Assembly (NCBI GenBank): GCA_037974335.1
Contig: CM075760.1
Location: forward strand, 62,502,515-62,566,514
Reading direction: 5' to 3'
DNA: 64,000 nucleotides
DNA from: Prionace glauca
Lineage: Eukaryota > Chordata > Chondrichthyes > Carcharhiniformes > Carcharhinidae
This document shows, piece by piece, positions 10,883 through 21,769 of this stretch. A program made the position numbers and the translations under genes. The notes below the pieces were generated by a model. That model saw only the letters and a program-made list of their open reading frames with translations. It was not told where the DNA came from and did not search any database. The number at the start of each line of letters is the position of its first letter. The first letter of the stretch is position 1.

Positions 10883-11060
10883 CTGAGATGAGGAGAAATT
10901 GCTTCACTCAAAGGCAGGTGAATCTTGGGAATTCTCTACTCCAGAGGGTTCTGATGTTCCATCACTGAACACATTTCAGTTTGGGTTAGACAGATTTATG
11001 ATCTATCCAGGAATGAATGGAAACAGGAATATGGAATTGGAACAAATGCTCAGCCACAAG
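10883..11060 (+). mobile_element. CR1-like LINE 3' fragment
   Basis: Reads 'gatgaggagaaattgcttca ... ttgggaattctct ... gaacacatttcagtttgggt', the 3' coding end of a CR1-like LINE. The same fragment recurs in the two other full copies of the tRNA unit. Confidence 0.7.
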
Positions 11061-11094
11061 TTCATTTTTCAATTGTATTTGTTTAAAGTTATAA

Positions 11095-11185
11095 TTACAC
11101 ATATATATTATATATATATGATATATATATATGTAATGGTGTACAGATATATATATATGTGTGTATATGTATATATAATGTTATA
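11095..11185. repeat. (TA)n-rich microsatellite
   Basis: Interrupted TATATATG/TATATATA units between the LINE fragment and the tRNA-Asn gene; replication slippage sequence. Confidence 0.95.
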
Positions 11186-11348
11186 TGTAATATGTTTGAA
11201 GTCAATCGTCATTAAATAATGTTGGTAATACCAGATAACAGTACAGCCGGAAACAATTGACAGCTAATTTTTATTGGCACCCACGGACCCATTGCCAACA
11301 GGCAACTGTTTAACCGTGAATGCTGATGGTGAGGAAATAGTAAAATTC

Positions 11349-11423
11349 CGCCTCTGGGTGGTCTCGAACCACCAACCTTTACGGTTAACAGCCAAACGCG
11401 CTGACCAATTGCGCCACAGAGAC
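11349..11423 (-). tRNA. tRNA-Asn(GTT), one-base insertion
   Basis: 75 bases; anticodon loop CTGTTAA (GTT), acceptor GTCTCTG/CAGAGGC and T arm GGTGGTTCGAGACCACC intact. There is one extra T after the anticodon stem (CCGTAAAGG where the other Asn copy has CCGAAAGG). The copy at 13145 lacks this insertion. An AAAA on + just beyond the 3' end (TTTT on the transcript) could end Pol III transcription. Probably functional but not certain. Confidence 0.8.
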
Positions 11424-12855
11424 AGCAACTAAATATACTCCCAACCAGTTTGGGACCAATGATCACGCAATCTGAAGTTTAATTTTATTATTCATGCACT
11501 GGGGTTTGCTTCTATCAGGGCTACAATTAACCCTGTCTCATTTGTGACTGTTCATGGCAGTGTTCACTACAATCACACATTTGATGCAATCTTGTACAGT
11601 AATGCACTAGGCCATGTTTCTTTATATACTGCCTTTGACTCATTTGAATCATTATTGCAATAGACTTTGCAACTGTTTACAGTACATTACATGCCGCTTC
11701 ATTTATTAATACATGTAGACATGCCATGATAAATGCTACAAGTCATCGTCTCTGGACTATTATTACTTAGTCAAGAGTTCACTGACGTTACATTAGGCTC
11801 CATCTCAGATATTATTGTGCTAGGCTCTATGTCATGTACTACTGAACACACCCGTGTATCACTAATAAAGCAGACACTTTCTCACTAATTGTTTTTCTAT
11901 CAAATGTGTCCAATAGATGGAATCGAACAAAGAGCGAGTGAGAAGAATAGATGGATATTAACTAAAAAGTTCATGAAGTGGATGAAATTGTGTTATAGAT
12001 CAGAGTGAGTTAGGGCTCGAATTGTGCTAAAGTCAAAAATTATAAGAAGGAACTATATTTACATATACACAGAACATATTATAGAGGCAGGGTTCGGCTG
12101 GATTTCTGAACGGACTAAGGAAAAAAATGAGCGCCGAGGAATGGAAAATCCAGCGAAAAATAGACATGTGTCCAATTATAATGAAATATTATTTGATAAT
12201 GTCTGGACGATAAAATAGACAAATCTTTAAATCACTAAAATGTAAGGTTATTCAATAATTAGCTGGTAATCGACATGTTCACTAGCCGGAAGGTAAATAT
12301 GAATGCAAGTATTAAATTCACTATCCTTCGGCCAGATTTTCCTGTGAATGTTACTGACAGAGATATTTAATGCCATTGCTTTACTGATTGTTCCCTTTCC
12401 ATGGAAACAGGGAAATAAATTTTCCTCAAATATCTCCTCAAACCTGCTGCACGAACCTTGTGATTAAAATGATACAACACCACCATCTGCTGGCGGAAAA
12501 CAGCGAATGCAGGCTCTGATGCTTGTGAGTCTGCGAACCGGTTGCTGAAATATGAATATTGAACGATATTGTCCGAGATTGGAGTTTATAGAAGGAGCTC
12601 GGCTGGCGTATTCGCCCTTTTTATAACCAGGCACCGCAGATAAATCGTGTTCTTCATTTCCCATTGGGAGATCATGTCTGGAAATTGAAGTTGGGATTAT
12701 GTGAGACTTCAAATTGTACATTCGATGCAGTTATCAGACGTAAATCAAATTCAGAATCTTTCTGGGTAAACATTGCTGCCCTCTGCAATTCGTTTGTCAG
12801 ACATTTTCACGGTTTAGTCTGAAAAAAGGCACAAAGAATCAGACATTTACAGGGA
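11424..12855. other. Intergenic, no gene recognised
   Basis: AT-rich sequence without tRNA, V exon, receptor exon or nameable repeat. Confidence 0.35.
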
Positions 12856-12856
12856 T

Positions 12857-12882
12857 ACACACACACACACACACACACACAG
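12857..12882. repeat. (CA)n microsatellite
   Basis: About 12 CA units, followed by loosely related ACACA/GATACA sequence. Confidence 0.95.
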
Positions 12883-13059
12883 GTATTGGAGCCTACAGAG
12901 ATACAGGGGGGCAGACACAGATTCAGGGACACATGTAGATGCAGGGGCACACTAGATTCAGACGCAGACATATAGAGATCCCGGTAACTCGAAAGATACA
13001 CGGGCACACACAGTATCAGAGGTATATACAATGTCTCAGCTTGTACACTGCCAAACTCT

Positions 13060-13161
13060 CACTCGTAGTTCCAGACTTTTCAATGAGTTGATGCAGGCAA
13101 TTGTTTGCCCGTGAATGCTGATAGTGAGAAAAATAGCAAAAATCCGTCCCTGGGTGGTCTC

Positions 13162-13197
<36 letters not shown>

Positions 13198-13640
13198 GAC
13201 CCATTGCGCCACAGAGACTGAGACAACAGCAGTTAAATATATTCTAAACTAGTGTGTCAATGACCACAATTCTATTTCTGAAAACCTGTTCCAGAACTGC
13301 AGCATGACCGCACTGTTTACAATTCTATACAAGCCTCTTTAGTTCCGTTGATCCTGCAGCACTGCTGTAGTGTGTTTCTCCTATGAACGGGCAGGTAAAA
13401 TGAATCCATGTTTCTTATCACAGGCAGGAATTCAACGGGAGGGAAGGGAACTGACTACCCGTAGCCCAAACATCCAACACTTGCCACTCAATCATCAACA
13501 ACACCATTCACAACTGCACCTCCTTCCGAATAATGCGATCTATTTCCCTCAGGATTTCGTTCCAAGACTTAATATTTCCCTTGATTTCCCTCAATTTTGA
13601 CAGGAGATTCGCTTCAATATACAGAGTGAACGGAGAAAGA
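13060..13640. repeat. tRNA-Asn end of the duplication unit, extra copy
   Basis: From the tRNA-Asn at 13145 through 'gaattcaacgggagggaagg' to about 13620 this matches 33090-33430 and 56530-57220. It is a further, diverged copy of the right end of the repeated block. Confidence 0.65.
13145..13218 (-). tRNA. tRNA-Asn(GTT)
   Basis: 74 bases, all stems paired, anticodon GTT, T arm GGTGGTTCGAGACCACC, discriminator G. A run of A on + just past the 3' end provides a Pol III terminator. The cleanest of the four Asn copies in the window. Confidence 0.93.
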
Positions 13641-13648
13641 AGAAGCTT

Positions 13649-13719
13649 TGCATTGGCCCGGAATCGAACCCGGGTCTCCCGCGTGGGAAGCGAGAATTCT
13701 ACCACTGAACCACCAATGC
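13649..13719 (-). tRNA. tRNA-Gly(CCC)
   Basis: 71 bases: acceptor GCATTGG/CCAATGC, A-box region TGGTTCAGTGGTAGAATTC, anticodon loop TTCCCAC (CCC), B box GGGTTCGATTCC, discriminator A. One T stem mismatch at most. Looks functional. Confidence 0.9.
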
Positions 13720-14330
13720 TGCTCTTACTGGCGCTACCCCCACATGCTCTCTCTTCCTTCACATTCAACAGCACTGTAATTTCCTTACTTTGTCCTTTCG
13801 TTCCCCAAATGCCCACAAATGCTCTCACTCAAATCTCACACGCAACATCGCACAAGCCTTTCATGCTATTCAACACCTTCCTTTCATTCACAACCGCATC
13901 TCAAACTTTCACCCTTCCTCCAAAACACAAGAACTCTGCAACAATCCCCCTCTCACACAGCCTCATTCTCCCAAATCTGCCTCTGCTTTCACCATATCAG
14001 TCTAAACACGCTTAAAACGCATTCAAATCATTTTCACACTGTCTCTTCCACTCACCTCATATCACTACAATACGCATCATGCCATTCTGCAAAAGCTTTA
14101 AGTTGCTACATTTCTTCAAAGCTGGTACCCAGTGCGACACCAGGACAAACTTCCACTTTCTACATTTGATAACACCTATATAGGGTTACAAGTTAGGTCG
14201 GAATTAGTTAAAAAAAAATAGGGCTTAGGAGAGATAGGAGGAGGCATGAGAAGTCCTTGGCAAGTCGCATAAAGGAAAACCCCAAAGCTTTTTACTCTTA
14301 CGCTAAAAAAATGCATTAAATCTTCATTTC
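13720..14330. other. Intergenic, C/A-rich
   Basis: Strand-asymmetric C- and A-rich sequence (cactcaaatctcacac type) giving overlapping open frames on +. No motif suggests a protein. Confidence 0.35.
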
Positions 14331-14344
14331 TCGAGGCCAGTCTG

Positions 14345-14391
14345 CTACATCTGAAAGCGCTGAATCCTAACCACGAGACCCCCAGGATCCC
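14345..14391 (-). pseudogene. tRNA-Glu fragment
   Basis: On the minus strand the D arm and anticodon arm of tRNA-Glu survive (gtctcgtggttaggattcag, then cgctttcag). The T arm is gone. Confidence 0.7.
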
Positions 14392-14783
14392 ATCTGCCTG
14401 ATTCTCCCAGATACTGGTTACAGGAATGTGCACAGCGCCAATTGTCCGCACTCACACACTCCTTCCTGTCTGTTAAGATTTGAAATTGTTTATATTTTCA
14501 CTTTGGCTTCCAGTGTGATGAAAGCAGAGCTGTGATAAGCTGATGTTGTTCAGTGGATTTACTGCAGTAAGGTTTATGTCAGTTCGATGCAAACATTGGT
14601 GTTTGAATGTGGTCAGTTACAGTGAAATTTAATGCAGTGGAAAGTAGCCTACTCGCTTTTACAGGAGGAACCAGCAAGGGAAATATAAATGTGAATAATT
14701 GTGCAAAGGGACTGATATTTCTCCCTGCTGTTCAAATTGGCACAAGTATTGATCCACGATTTTCAGGCTGTGCGCATGTGTTG

Positions 14784-14855
14784 GGTTCTGTGGTGTAATG
14801 GTGAGCACTCTGGACTCTGAATCCAGTGATCCGAGTTCAAATCTCGGCAGAACCT
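14784..14855 (+). tRNA. tRNA-Gln(CTG)
   Basis: 72 bases: acceptor GGTTCTG/CAGAACC, A-box region TGGTGTAATGG, anticodon loop ACTCTGAA (CTG), B box GAGTTCAAATCTC, discriminator T, with TTTT soon after the 3' end. Looks functional. Confidence 0.92.
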
Positions 14856-14859
14856 TGTT

Positions 14860-15120
14860 TTAATTTGCAAATACAGATGATGGATTGGCTGAAGGGCGTT
14901 TCATTTAAGTTTATCACCAAGTCCTATTCGAGAGGAGAATCAGCCAGCCCGTTCAGCTGCTGTTACTCAATTCAAGGGCGATTAGGGATGATAGGAAATG
15001 AATGAAGACAATCTCAATAATGGACCGTTTCCTCACAAGTGTACACAAACATTTTGACAATGTTTCTGCCTGAAACTTTCGAAACGTCGAGCTAATATGT
15101 AACAACTATCCCACTTTCCC
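14860..15120. other. Intergenic, no gene recognised
   Basis: No recognisable feature between the tRNA-Gln gene and the tRNA-Arg relic. Confidence 0.35.
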
Positions 15121-15124
15121 ATGT

Positions 15125-15189
15125 GGGCCAGTGATGCAATAGATAACGCCTCTGACTACGGATCAGGAGGTTCCTGGTTAGCTCGGTGC
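15125..15189 (+). pseudogene. tRNA-Arg(ACG) pseudogene
   Basis: The first two thirds match tRNA-Arg(ACG): acceptor and D arm (gggccagtgatgcaata) and anticodon arm (ctgactacggatcag). The T arm is deleted to 'cctggttagctcgg', so the B box is lost. Confidence 0.8.
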
Positions 15190-15517
15190 AAATTTTTAAA
15201 AGGTGTTCACAAATTCCTTATTACTTTCGATGAAAAAGGTATTTAATAGCTTTATACTTATTCAGACAAATGCTGGCGAGCATATTTTCAGCTTCTCTGG
15301 AGAAAGTAATCCTAGGATATTGCTAAAGAACAGCAACCGACTATTTTAAGTTATTTTTTTCGAAAAAAATCATTTAATAAGATTAGGATGTTAAATAAAT
15401 GCTAACCTCATACATTCTGGACAAAATTCAACATGTATTTGAGAATTTACACTATTTTGTGAAATTTTTCATAAAATTCAGCATTTCTGATTTTGAAGAA
15501 AGCATTTCAAGCTGAAC
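15190..15517. other. Intergenic, AT-rich
   Basis: No gene or nameable repeat seen. Confidence 0.35.
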
Positions 15518-16602
15518 ATAAGAACATAAGAAATAGGAGCAGGAGTAGGCCATCGAGCCCTTCGAGCCTGCCCCGCCATTCAATAAGATCATGGCTGATC
15601 TGTCGTGGCTCAGTTCCACCTTCCCGCCCTCTCCCCATAACCCTTAATCCCTTCTCTTATCAAAAACCTATCAACCCGCTTCTTAAAAATATTTAGCGAG
15701 GCAGCCTCCACCACTTCAACGGGCAGAGAATTCCAGAGATGCACCACCCTTTGAGTGAAGAAGTTCCTCCTCAACTCTGTTCTAAACCGCCCCCCCCTTT
15801 ATCTTGAGACTGTGCCCCCTAGTCCTACTGTCTTTTTTGAGCGGGAAGAGTCTCTCCACCTGTATCCTATCCATCCCATTCATCATCTTATACGTCTCAA
15901 TGAGATCTCCCCTCATTCTTCTAAACTCTAACGAGTACAAGCCTAGTTTATTCAGCCTCTCCTCATAGCTCAATCCCCTCAACTCCGGTATCAGCCGAGT
16001 AAACCTCCTCTGCACTCCCTCCAGGGCCAAAATATCCTTGCGCAGGTGCGGCGCCCAAAACTGCACACAGTACTCCAGCTGCGGCCTCACCAATGCCCTA
16101 TACAGCTGTAGCAAGACCTCCCTACTTTTATATTCAATCCCCCTCGCTATGAAGGCCAGCATCCCATTCGCCTTCCTGACCACCTGCTGCACCTGCAAGC
16201 TGGGTTTTTGCGACTCATGCACAAGGACCCCGAGGTCCCTCTGCACCGTCGCCTGCTGCAGTTTTTCGCCACGTAAGTAATAGTCCTTCCTACCATTCCT
16301 CCTACCAAAGTGGACCACCTCACACTTGCCAACACTAAATTCCATTTGCCATTTCCTGGCCCATTCGCCCAGCCTATCTAGATCCTTCTGCAGACTCTCC
16401 ACACCCTCCGCACAAATTTGCCTTTTCCCCAATCTTGGTGTCATCAGCAAATTTCGACACCCTGCACTCGGTTCCCTCCTCCAGATCATCTATATAAATG
16501 GTAAATAGCTGAGGCCCCAGCACCGACCCCTGGGGCACCCCACTAGTCACCAACCGCCAATCCGAATAGCACCCATTGACCCCCACTCTCTGCCTCCTAT
16601 TT
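15518..16602 (-). mobile_element. CR1-type LINE, 5'-truncated, young-looking
   Basis: On the minus strand the reverse transcriptase is readable from the '[13 protein letters not shown]' and 'KFADDTKIG' (catalytic Y/FADD) region through '[11 protein letters not shown]', 'PQLEYCVQFWAPHLRKDI' and 'YEERLNKLGLYSLEFRRMRG'. The 3' end finishes with repeated TTATGTTC (seen as gaacataagaacataag at 15518). The frame is broken at a C run near 15789 and once near 16420. The 5' half is absent, the usual result of incomplete reverse transcription. Confidence 0.9.
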
Positions 16603-17149
16603 GATAAGGTCAGAGCAAAGATAATATCACTGTAATATCGAGATTCTGATAATATTCAGCACCAAACCGAAATCATACAGACTTCCCTCACCCTAGCACG
16701 TTTCAGATGGTGATTAACTATGTTAGTCTGCACCTAAACCTATTAAATTGTCTTGTAGACTGGATGACTTGCTGATATGTGCAGGTGTCAAAATAGGGAA
16801 GTTTCTTTCCTGGCAATGCATCAAACAATTTATCATTTCTGATTTGACACAAAGCATTTGAGGCTGAGGCCAGAGCGAAGATACTATGGGTGTAACATCG
16901 AGATTCAGATAATGTTCAGGAACAAAATGCCCCGGCCGATGAAGGCATGCTTTAAGGTGCGAGGGGCAAGGTTTAAAGGAGATGGACATGGCAGATTTTT
17001 GCACAGAGAGTAGTGGGCTCCTGGAACTCCAAACTGTACACACTATTCCAAATGTGGTCGCAACAATACCCTGAATTACTGTAGCAAAACATCAAACACT
17101 TCAAAGCTTAACTCCGTGCTCAATGCTGGAAGGAGATTGTGACAGTGGA
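16603..17149. other. Mosaic of old LINE pieces
   Basis: 16860-17000 reads like a LINE 3' region (aggggcaaggtttaaagga ... gtgggctcctggaactcc). 17030-17150 is the reverse complement of 32310-32460, a LINE piece in the tRNA unit. No gene seen. Confidence 0.5.
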
Positions 17150-18175
17150 TAATTCTCACTGTGCGCATTCCTGTCTGAACTGAGTAACAAACAGAAATCA
17201 TCTCACTTCAGAAACACAATGAGCTGCACACAGTAACATGCTGTAAAGGACCGACATCATTTAAACTGTCCTTAAGCTCGTCTCTTCCCAATTTCCTGCC
17301 AGAAATGACAAGAGAACCTCCAGTTGAATTTGCTCAGTGTCTGCACTCCAGGACTCGAGGCAAAATTATGTTTTATATGTTCATCCAGGCAATATCTCAC
17401 ATTTGTTCTCAGAGTTTGGATGAGAGCAATAAATCTTCAATTTCAGACCTGAAATCTAAACAGCAGCGAAAAATACAAACTCTAATCACCAGCTTACCCA
17501 ACAGCATGTTTTAGAATTTACTTTATCCGCGCTGTATTTGTTACTTTAGTTTTCACACCAGGCCACTTTCACAGAAATAGCTTTCTCCTGCAAAATGACA
17601 GATTCTTATTCAACCATGGTGTGTTCAGCCAATGACAACATTCCATGAATAAAAACTCCAATATTAATGCCCCAACATCAGGAGCATCTGCTTCATTGTT
17701 GTGTCTTTATTTTACAGATCAAGTGATGGGTTAATTTTTTTGACTCTGGGCTGATTATCAAGATCTCTCTGTGACTCAAATGCAATATCTGCTCTCGGTT
17801 ATTCTATTCTCTCATTTTATCATTCTGAATCTGTAACTGAGACAATCGTAGACGTTATATCAGTTTCCAGTGTGAAAAATACGAGACTTTTTTTTGTTAC
17901 AATGCAACTGTCGTTAATAGTTTTCCTATAGTTTAAATTTCATGTATACATAAGAAACTTTTCTCATTCCTTATTCACATCTGTTAATTCATCTTTCTAT
18001 TAAGGTCTGTATTCTCTTTGTGGTGTATGTAACAGATGTACAAATATTGATGTATTCCCTGTGCATTTGTTCTGTTCTCAATGTGAAGCTCGATCGTTAT
18101 GTTCACTTTTCTAACTTAAAAAAAATTGTCTGAATTTTTAAATAAATTTTAAATAAAAAAAAAACTGCCTCTGCC
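17150..18175 (-). repeat. Duplicated segment X, copy 2 (inverted)
   Basis: Reverse complement of copy 3 (19385-19815) over 17170-17640, then of copy 1 (8690-9190) over 17700-18170. It stops before the tRNA-Leu part. With copies 1 and 3 it forms inverted repeats around 16.7-19.8 kb. No gene recognised in it. Confidence 0.7.
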
Positions 18176-18395
18176 TTGGCTTAATTCCGCTCTCAAAAAC
18201 CCATCCACTGTGCTCCATTTTCCCTATTATAGGGCTGTCCCCTTTCCCAGACAGGCATGTTCCCGCTGTCATGTGTGGAATGTGGTTGAACTGAAGGCTG
18301 TTCAGTGAAAGAGCCACTGCGCCACCCAGTGACCCATCTATGTAAAGACACCTTCATCCCTGCCTTTTTCGGATAATTGTCATGATGTGGGTTTG

Positions 18396-18975
18396 CCGGC
18401 GTTAGACTGGCGTAAACACAGTAAAAAGTCTGACAACACCAGGTTTTAGTCCAACCGATTTATTTGATAATATACTCACAAGTTTTCGAGGGGACTGCCT
18501 CTTCGTCAGGTGAATGGAGAGTTCTGGCTTCGGACAGAGCATATAAAGCACAGACAGTTTAGAGATTACTGATTAGAATGCGAATCTTTACACCTAACCT
18601 GCTGTTCAAGTCCTAAAGTGGCCGACAATGTGTGTGGAAGGAGCACTGATCACAGGTTAAAGAGATGTGTATTGTCTCCAGACAGCACAGTGAGTGAGGT
18701 TTTGCAAACCCAAGCAAGTCACGGGGGTTACAGATAGTGCGACATGAACCCAAGATCCCTGTTGAGACCGTCCTCATGTGTGCGGAACTTGGCTATCAGT
18801 CTCTGCTCAGCGACTCTGCGCTGTCGTGCGTCGTGAAGGCCGCCTTGGAGAATGCTTACCCGAAGGTCAGAGGGCTGAATGCCCGTGACCACTGAAGCGT
18901 TCGCCAACAGGAAGGGAACAGTCTTGCCTGGTGATTGTCGAGCGATGTTCACTGGTCGTCCAGTGGTTTGTGTTC
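18396..18975 (-). mobile_element. Retroelement 3' end with GIY-YIG-like C-terminus (Penelope-like?)
   Basis: On the minus strand a coding piece (18728-18952) ends 'AEQRLIAKFRTHEDGLNRDL', which resembles the C-terminal R-x3-E...L-x-T...GLN pattern of Penelope-like GIY-YIG endonuclease domains. It is followed by a 3' tail with the 'ctgacgaagaggcagtcccc' hairpin-type motif and 'aacctggtgttgtcagac'. It is a 5'-truncated, old-looking fragment. Family assignment is inference from these two marks. Confidence 0.5.
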
Positions 18976-19384
18976 AGCACTTCCCCAGTGATACGTAGTT
19001 ATAATTCCCGCCGAGGAAAATAAGATTATTTGATCTCAGCAAACCATTAATAATGATCTGATTTACTCTCCGATCGAAAGCAGATCTATTAGAATCAGCC
19101 GAGTGAGATTTGCAAGATTCCATCAGAGCTGAAAATTTCACATGTGGAACAGTTCAAGAACAAACACAGAAAGAGAAGGACAGTTGAGATGTCCTTAACG
19201 ATTGAGATGTTGCAATGGAAAATCTGTGTGCTAATGAGTCAGATTTCACCCTGTATATTGACACTGAATAATGAAACTGTTCCCTCATCTGCATTGAAAA
19301 ACATTTAGAAATACTTCTGTTCAGTTTCGAACTGTCGGAGTGTTCAGGGAATGTTTTCATTGACTGAACACATCATGGTTGAAT

Positions 19385-20035
19385 CAGAAACTGCCATTTT
19401 GCGGGAGAAATCTGTTTGTGATGAAAGTGGTCTGGTGTGAAAATTAAAGTAACAAAAGCAGCGTGGATAAAGTAAATTCTAAAACACGCTGTAAGCTGCT
19501 GGTCTGGTGGTTAGAGTTTGACTCTTTCCCTGCTGTTCGGATTACTGATCTGAAATTGAAAATTTATTGCTCCCATCGAAGCCCTGAAAACACATGTGGG
19601 TTGTTACCTGGATGAACATATAAAATATAATCGCGCCTCGTGTCCTGAAGTGCAGACTCTGAGCAAATCCAACAGGAGGTTCTCTTGTCATTTCTGCAGA
19701 AATTGGGAAGAGACGAGCTGAAGGACAGTTTAAATGACGCCGGCCCTTCACTGCATGTTACTGTGTGCAGCTCATTGTGTTTCTGAGGTTAGATGATTTC
19801 TGTTTGTTCCTCAGTTCAGACTTACCTGAATCAGTGAAGGAGCAGGCTCAATCCTCCTGATGGCCGTTCCAAGTTCCATTGCTTTTAATGAATTTCAGTA
19901 ACATTATCATCAAATAACATTATTGTGACAGCGTTTCACGTGGTAGCGTGGCCGAGCGGTCTAAGGCGCTGGATTAAGGCTCCAGTCTCTTCGGAGGCGT
20001 GGGTTCGAATCCCACCGCTGCCAAAATGGATTTCA
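19385..20035 (+). repeat. Duplicated segment X, copy 3 (with intact tRNA-Leu)
   Basis: Carries the shared body (gtggtctggtgtgaaaatta ...) and the shared right end (gatgatttctgtttgtt ... caggctcaatcctcc) leading into tRNA-Leu. Copy 1 ends in the same way with a broken tRNA-Leu. Confidence 0.75.
19942..20023 (+). tRNA. tRNA-Leu(AAG)
   Basis: 82 bases, class II with long variable arm (TCTCTTCGGAGGC). Acceptor GGTAGCG/CGCTGCC, anticodon loop TTAAGGC (AAG), B box GGGTTCGAATCCC, discriminator A. It appears the same as the mammalian tRNA-Leu(AAG) as I recall it. A TTTT lies about 14 bases after the end. Confidence 0.96.
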
Positions 20036-20189
20036 GTTTTGGTCTCACAGCTCAGATTGAATGCAGGAATGTGTCCTGTGTCGTTTTCGTCAAGAACAAC
20101 TAACACAAACATTGCCAACTGAACAATTTGCTGGAGTAAAGCAGCGTGTGCAAGTGGCCCCTTTCGAGAGCACTCACACACAGTGAATT

Positions 20190-20330
20190 TCTGACTGCCG
20201 AATTAAACTGATGAAGGAGCAGCGCTCCAAAAGCTCGTAATTCAAAATAATTCTGTTTTACTTTAACGTGGTGTTGTGAGAATGCGTTCTGTACCCACTT
20301 CAATCCAACACTGGCGTCTCCACATCATGA
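20190..20330 (+). mobile_element. Retroelement 3' tail (same family as 18.4 kb)
   Basis: 'ctgatgaaggagcagcgctc' hairpin motif, 'taattcaaaataattctgtt', 'ggtgttgtgagaatgcg' and the terminal 'actggcgtctccacatcatg'. Truncated, on +. Confidence 0.6.
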
Positions 20331-20339
20331 TATAAATAA

Positions 20340-20790
20340 CAGGATTACAAACAGTGAGGCTGTATTGCCTGCCCAAGAATTAAGGTGATGGGCTTGATTT
20401 TTCTAACTGAAACTGAAATCGGATCGTGTACACATCCCATCCTTCCCATTTCTACCCAGATACTTACAGAATTAATCTGGGTCTTGTGATAACCACGGTA
20501 CTACAGAAACAGGGTGATGACCTCAGGGCAAGTAGATCTGGAGAAACAACTAGACTGGCTCCAGAAGCCCATCTTTTTCCCACAGTAATTGATATTACAT
20601 TGTCTCTGCTGTTTCCTCCTGTCAAAATGAATAATGATGTTTCCCACTGCATTAAAGTTTTGAAAAAAAAAAGTATTCATGACGTTTAAAGCAAATCAAA
20701 TGAACACCTGAAAATGATGCATTAACGAATAAGCAGAAATCATTTTTCTCTTAGATATTTGGGAGACGGAAGCTTCCAGTTTGTCAGCCA
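20340..20790. other. Intergenic, no gene recognised
   Basis: Nothing beyond low-complexity A runs is recognised before the tRNA-Phe gene. Confidence 0.35.
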
Positions 20791-20794
20791 GCCG

Positions 20795-20867
20795 GCCGAA
20801 ATAGCTCAGTTGGGAGAGCGTTAGACTGAAGATCTAAAGGTCCCTGGTTCGATCCCGGGTTTCGGCA
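20795..20867 (+). tRNA. tRNA-Phe(GAA)
   Basis: 73 bases: acceptor GCCGAAA/TTTCGGC, A-box TAGCTCAGTTGGGAGAGC, anticodon loop CTGAAGA (GAA), B box GGTTCGATCCC, discriminator A. TTTT about 14 bases downstream. Appears fully conserved. Confidence 0.96.
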
Positions 20868-21240
20868 GGATTCCGTTGCTGGTTTTCTGTGCTCTCTGCT
20901 AAACAGTCCTGCATTTTGTCTCGCACTGTTTTCAATTGACACAAACTGCAACAGACTAAATACCCACCGCAATTTCCACCCTGCCAGGTGTTGTTCTATT
21001 TCCTCCTTGTTGGATTTCCTTTTTAAAAAACTTCCTCTATTTCTAAACATTCCCAATGTTAATGAAAGGTGATGGAGGTGAAGGTTTATCTTTGTTTCCT
21101 GATGCACACATGCCATGTAACGTCCTGAGTTTTTCCAATCTCATCACATTTCAGTGCAGATGTCAGGTCCGCTTTTACATGGCAGTGAAAATACATTTAG
21201 TTGACCTGCTGTTTCATCCAAATTGCATTACCTCTTTCGA
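20868..21240. other. Intergenic, no gene recognised
   Basis: No feature supported between the tRNA-Phe gene and the V-SINE. Confidence 0.35.
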
Positions 21241-21243
21241 TTC

Positions 21244-21535
21244 CCCCAGAAGGAGGCCATTCCACCCATCGAGTCCGCACCCACAACAATCCCACCCACG
21301 CCCTATTCCCCGCAAACCCACATACTTACCCTTCTAATCCCTCTGACACTAGGACCAATTTAGCACGGCCAATCAAACTAAAACACGCATCTTTGAATCG
21401 GAAACTGGAACACCCGGAGGAAACCCACGGAGGCACGGGGAGAACGTGCAAACTCTGCACAGGCGGTGACTCGAGGACCTGAGTCCCTGGCGCTGTGAGA
21501 CATCAGTGCTAATCACTGTGCTACCGTGCTGTCCT
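21244..21535 (-). mobile_element. V-SINE (HE1-like), near full length
   Basis: Minus-strand copy. The tRNA-related head (gtgctgtctcacagcg region, end at about 21535) is followed by the conserved central V domain (agagtttgcacgttctcccc; acccacggaggcacgggg on +) and the 3' tail (aaggaggccattccaccc at the left end). Conserved V domains define the V-SINE superfamily in fishes and lampreys. Confidence 0.8.
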
Positions 21536-21769
21536 TTCTACTGCATTCAATGTTACTGCAGTTCACTCCATTCAAAGTTTTAGTATCAATCTGTGATACA
21601 CCATCCTGTTATCCTGTTATAATGTTATTCTGCTGAATAACATTAAATTATCACCGATAATGGACCATCCAACGTTGGACACCATTGATTTGAAACTTTG
21701 CTGCTTTTCTAGGTGAACTCCAGCTCTCCAATTCTCCCGCAATGTCACTGCTCAAACTGAGTCTTTCTC

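Larger units (their letters stand above)
10560..11470. repeat. tRNA-Glu/tRNA-Asn duplication unit, intact-tRNA copy
   Basis: Order: lead sequence (cctgtcgctccctt ... ttccaattcag), tRNA-Glu, LINE 3' fragment, AT microsatellite, tRNA-Asn. The same order appears at 31.5-33.2 kb and 55.0-56.65 kb with both tRNAs decayed, and the Glu half alone appears at 21.77-22.31 kb. This copy keeps both tRNAs. Confidence 0.7.

Noticed and set aside
13533-14169. Overlapping frames of 106-160 codons on +
   Set aside because: They run across the tRNA-Gly gene and C/A-rich sequence without splice or domain support.
19490-19550. tRNA-like string 'ctggtctggtggttagag'
   Set aside because: It resembles a D arm, but no anticodon or T arm follows and the same string lies in the inverted segment without tRNA features.
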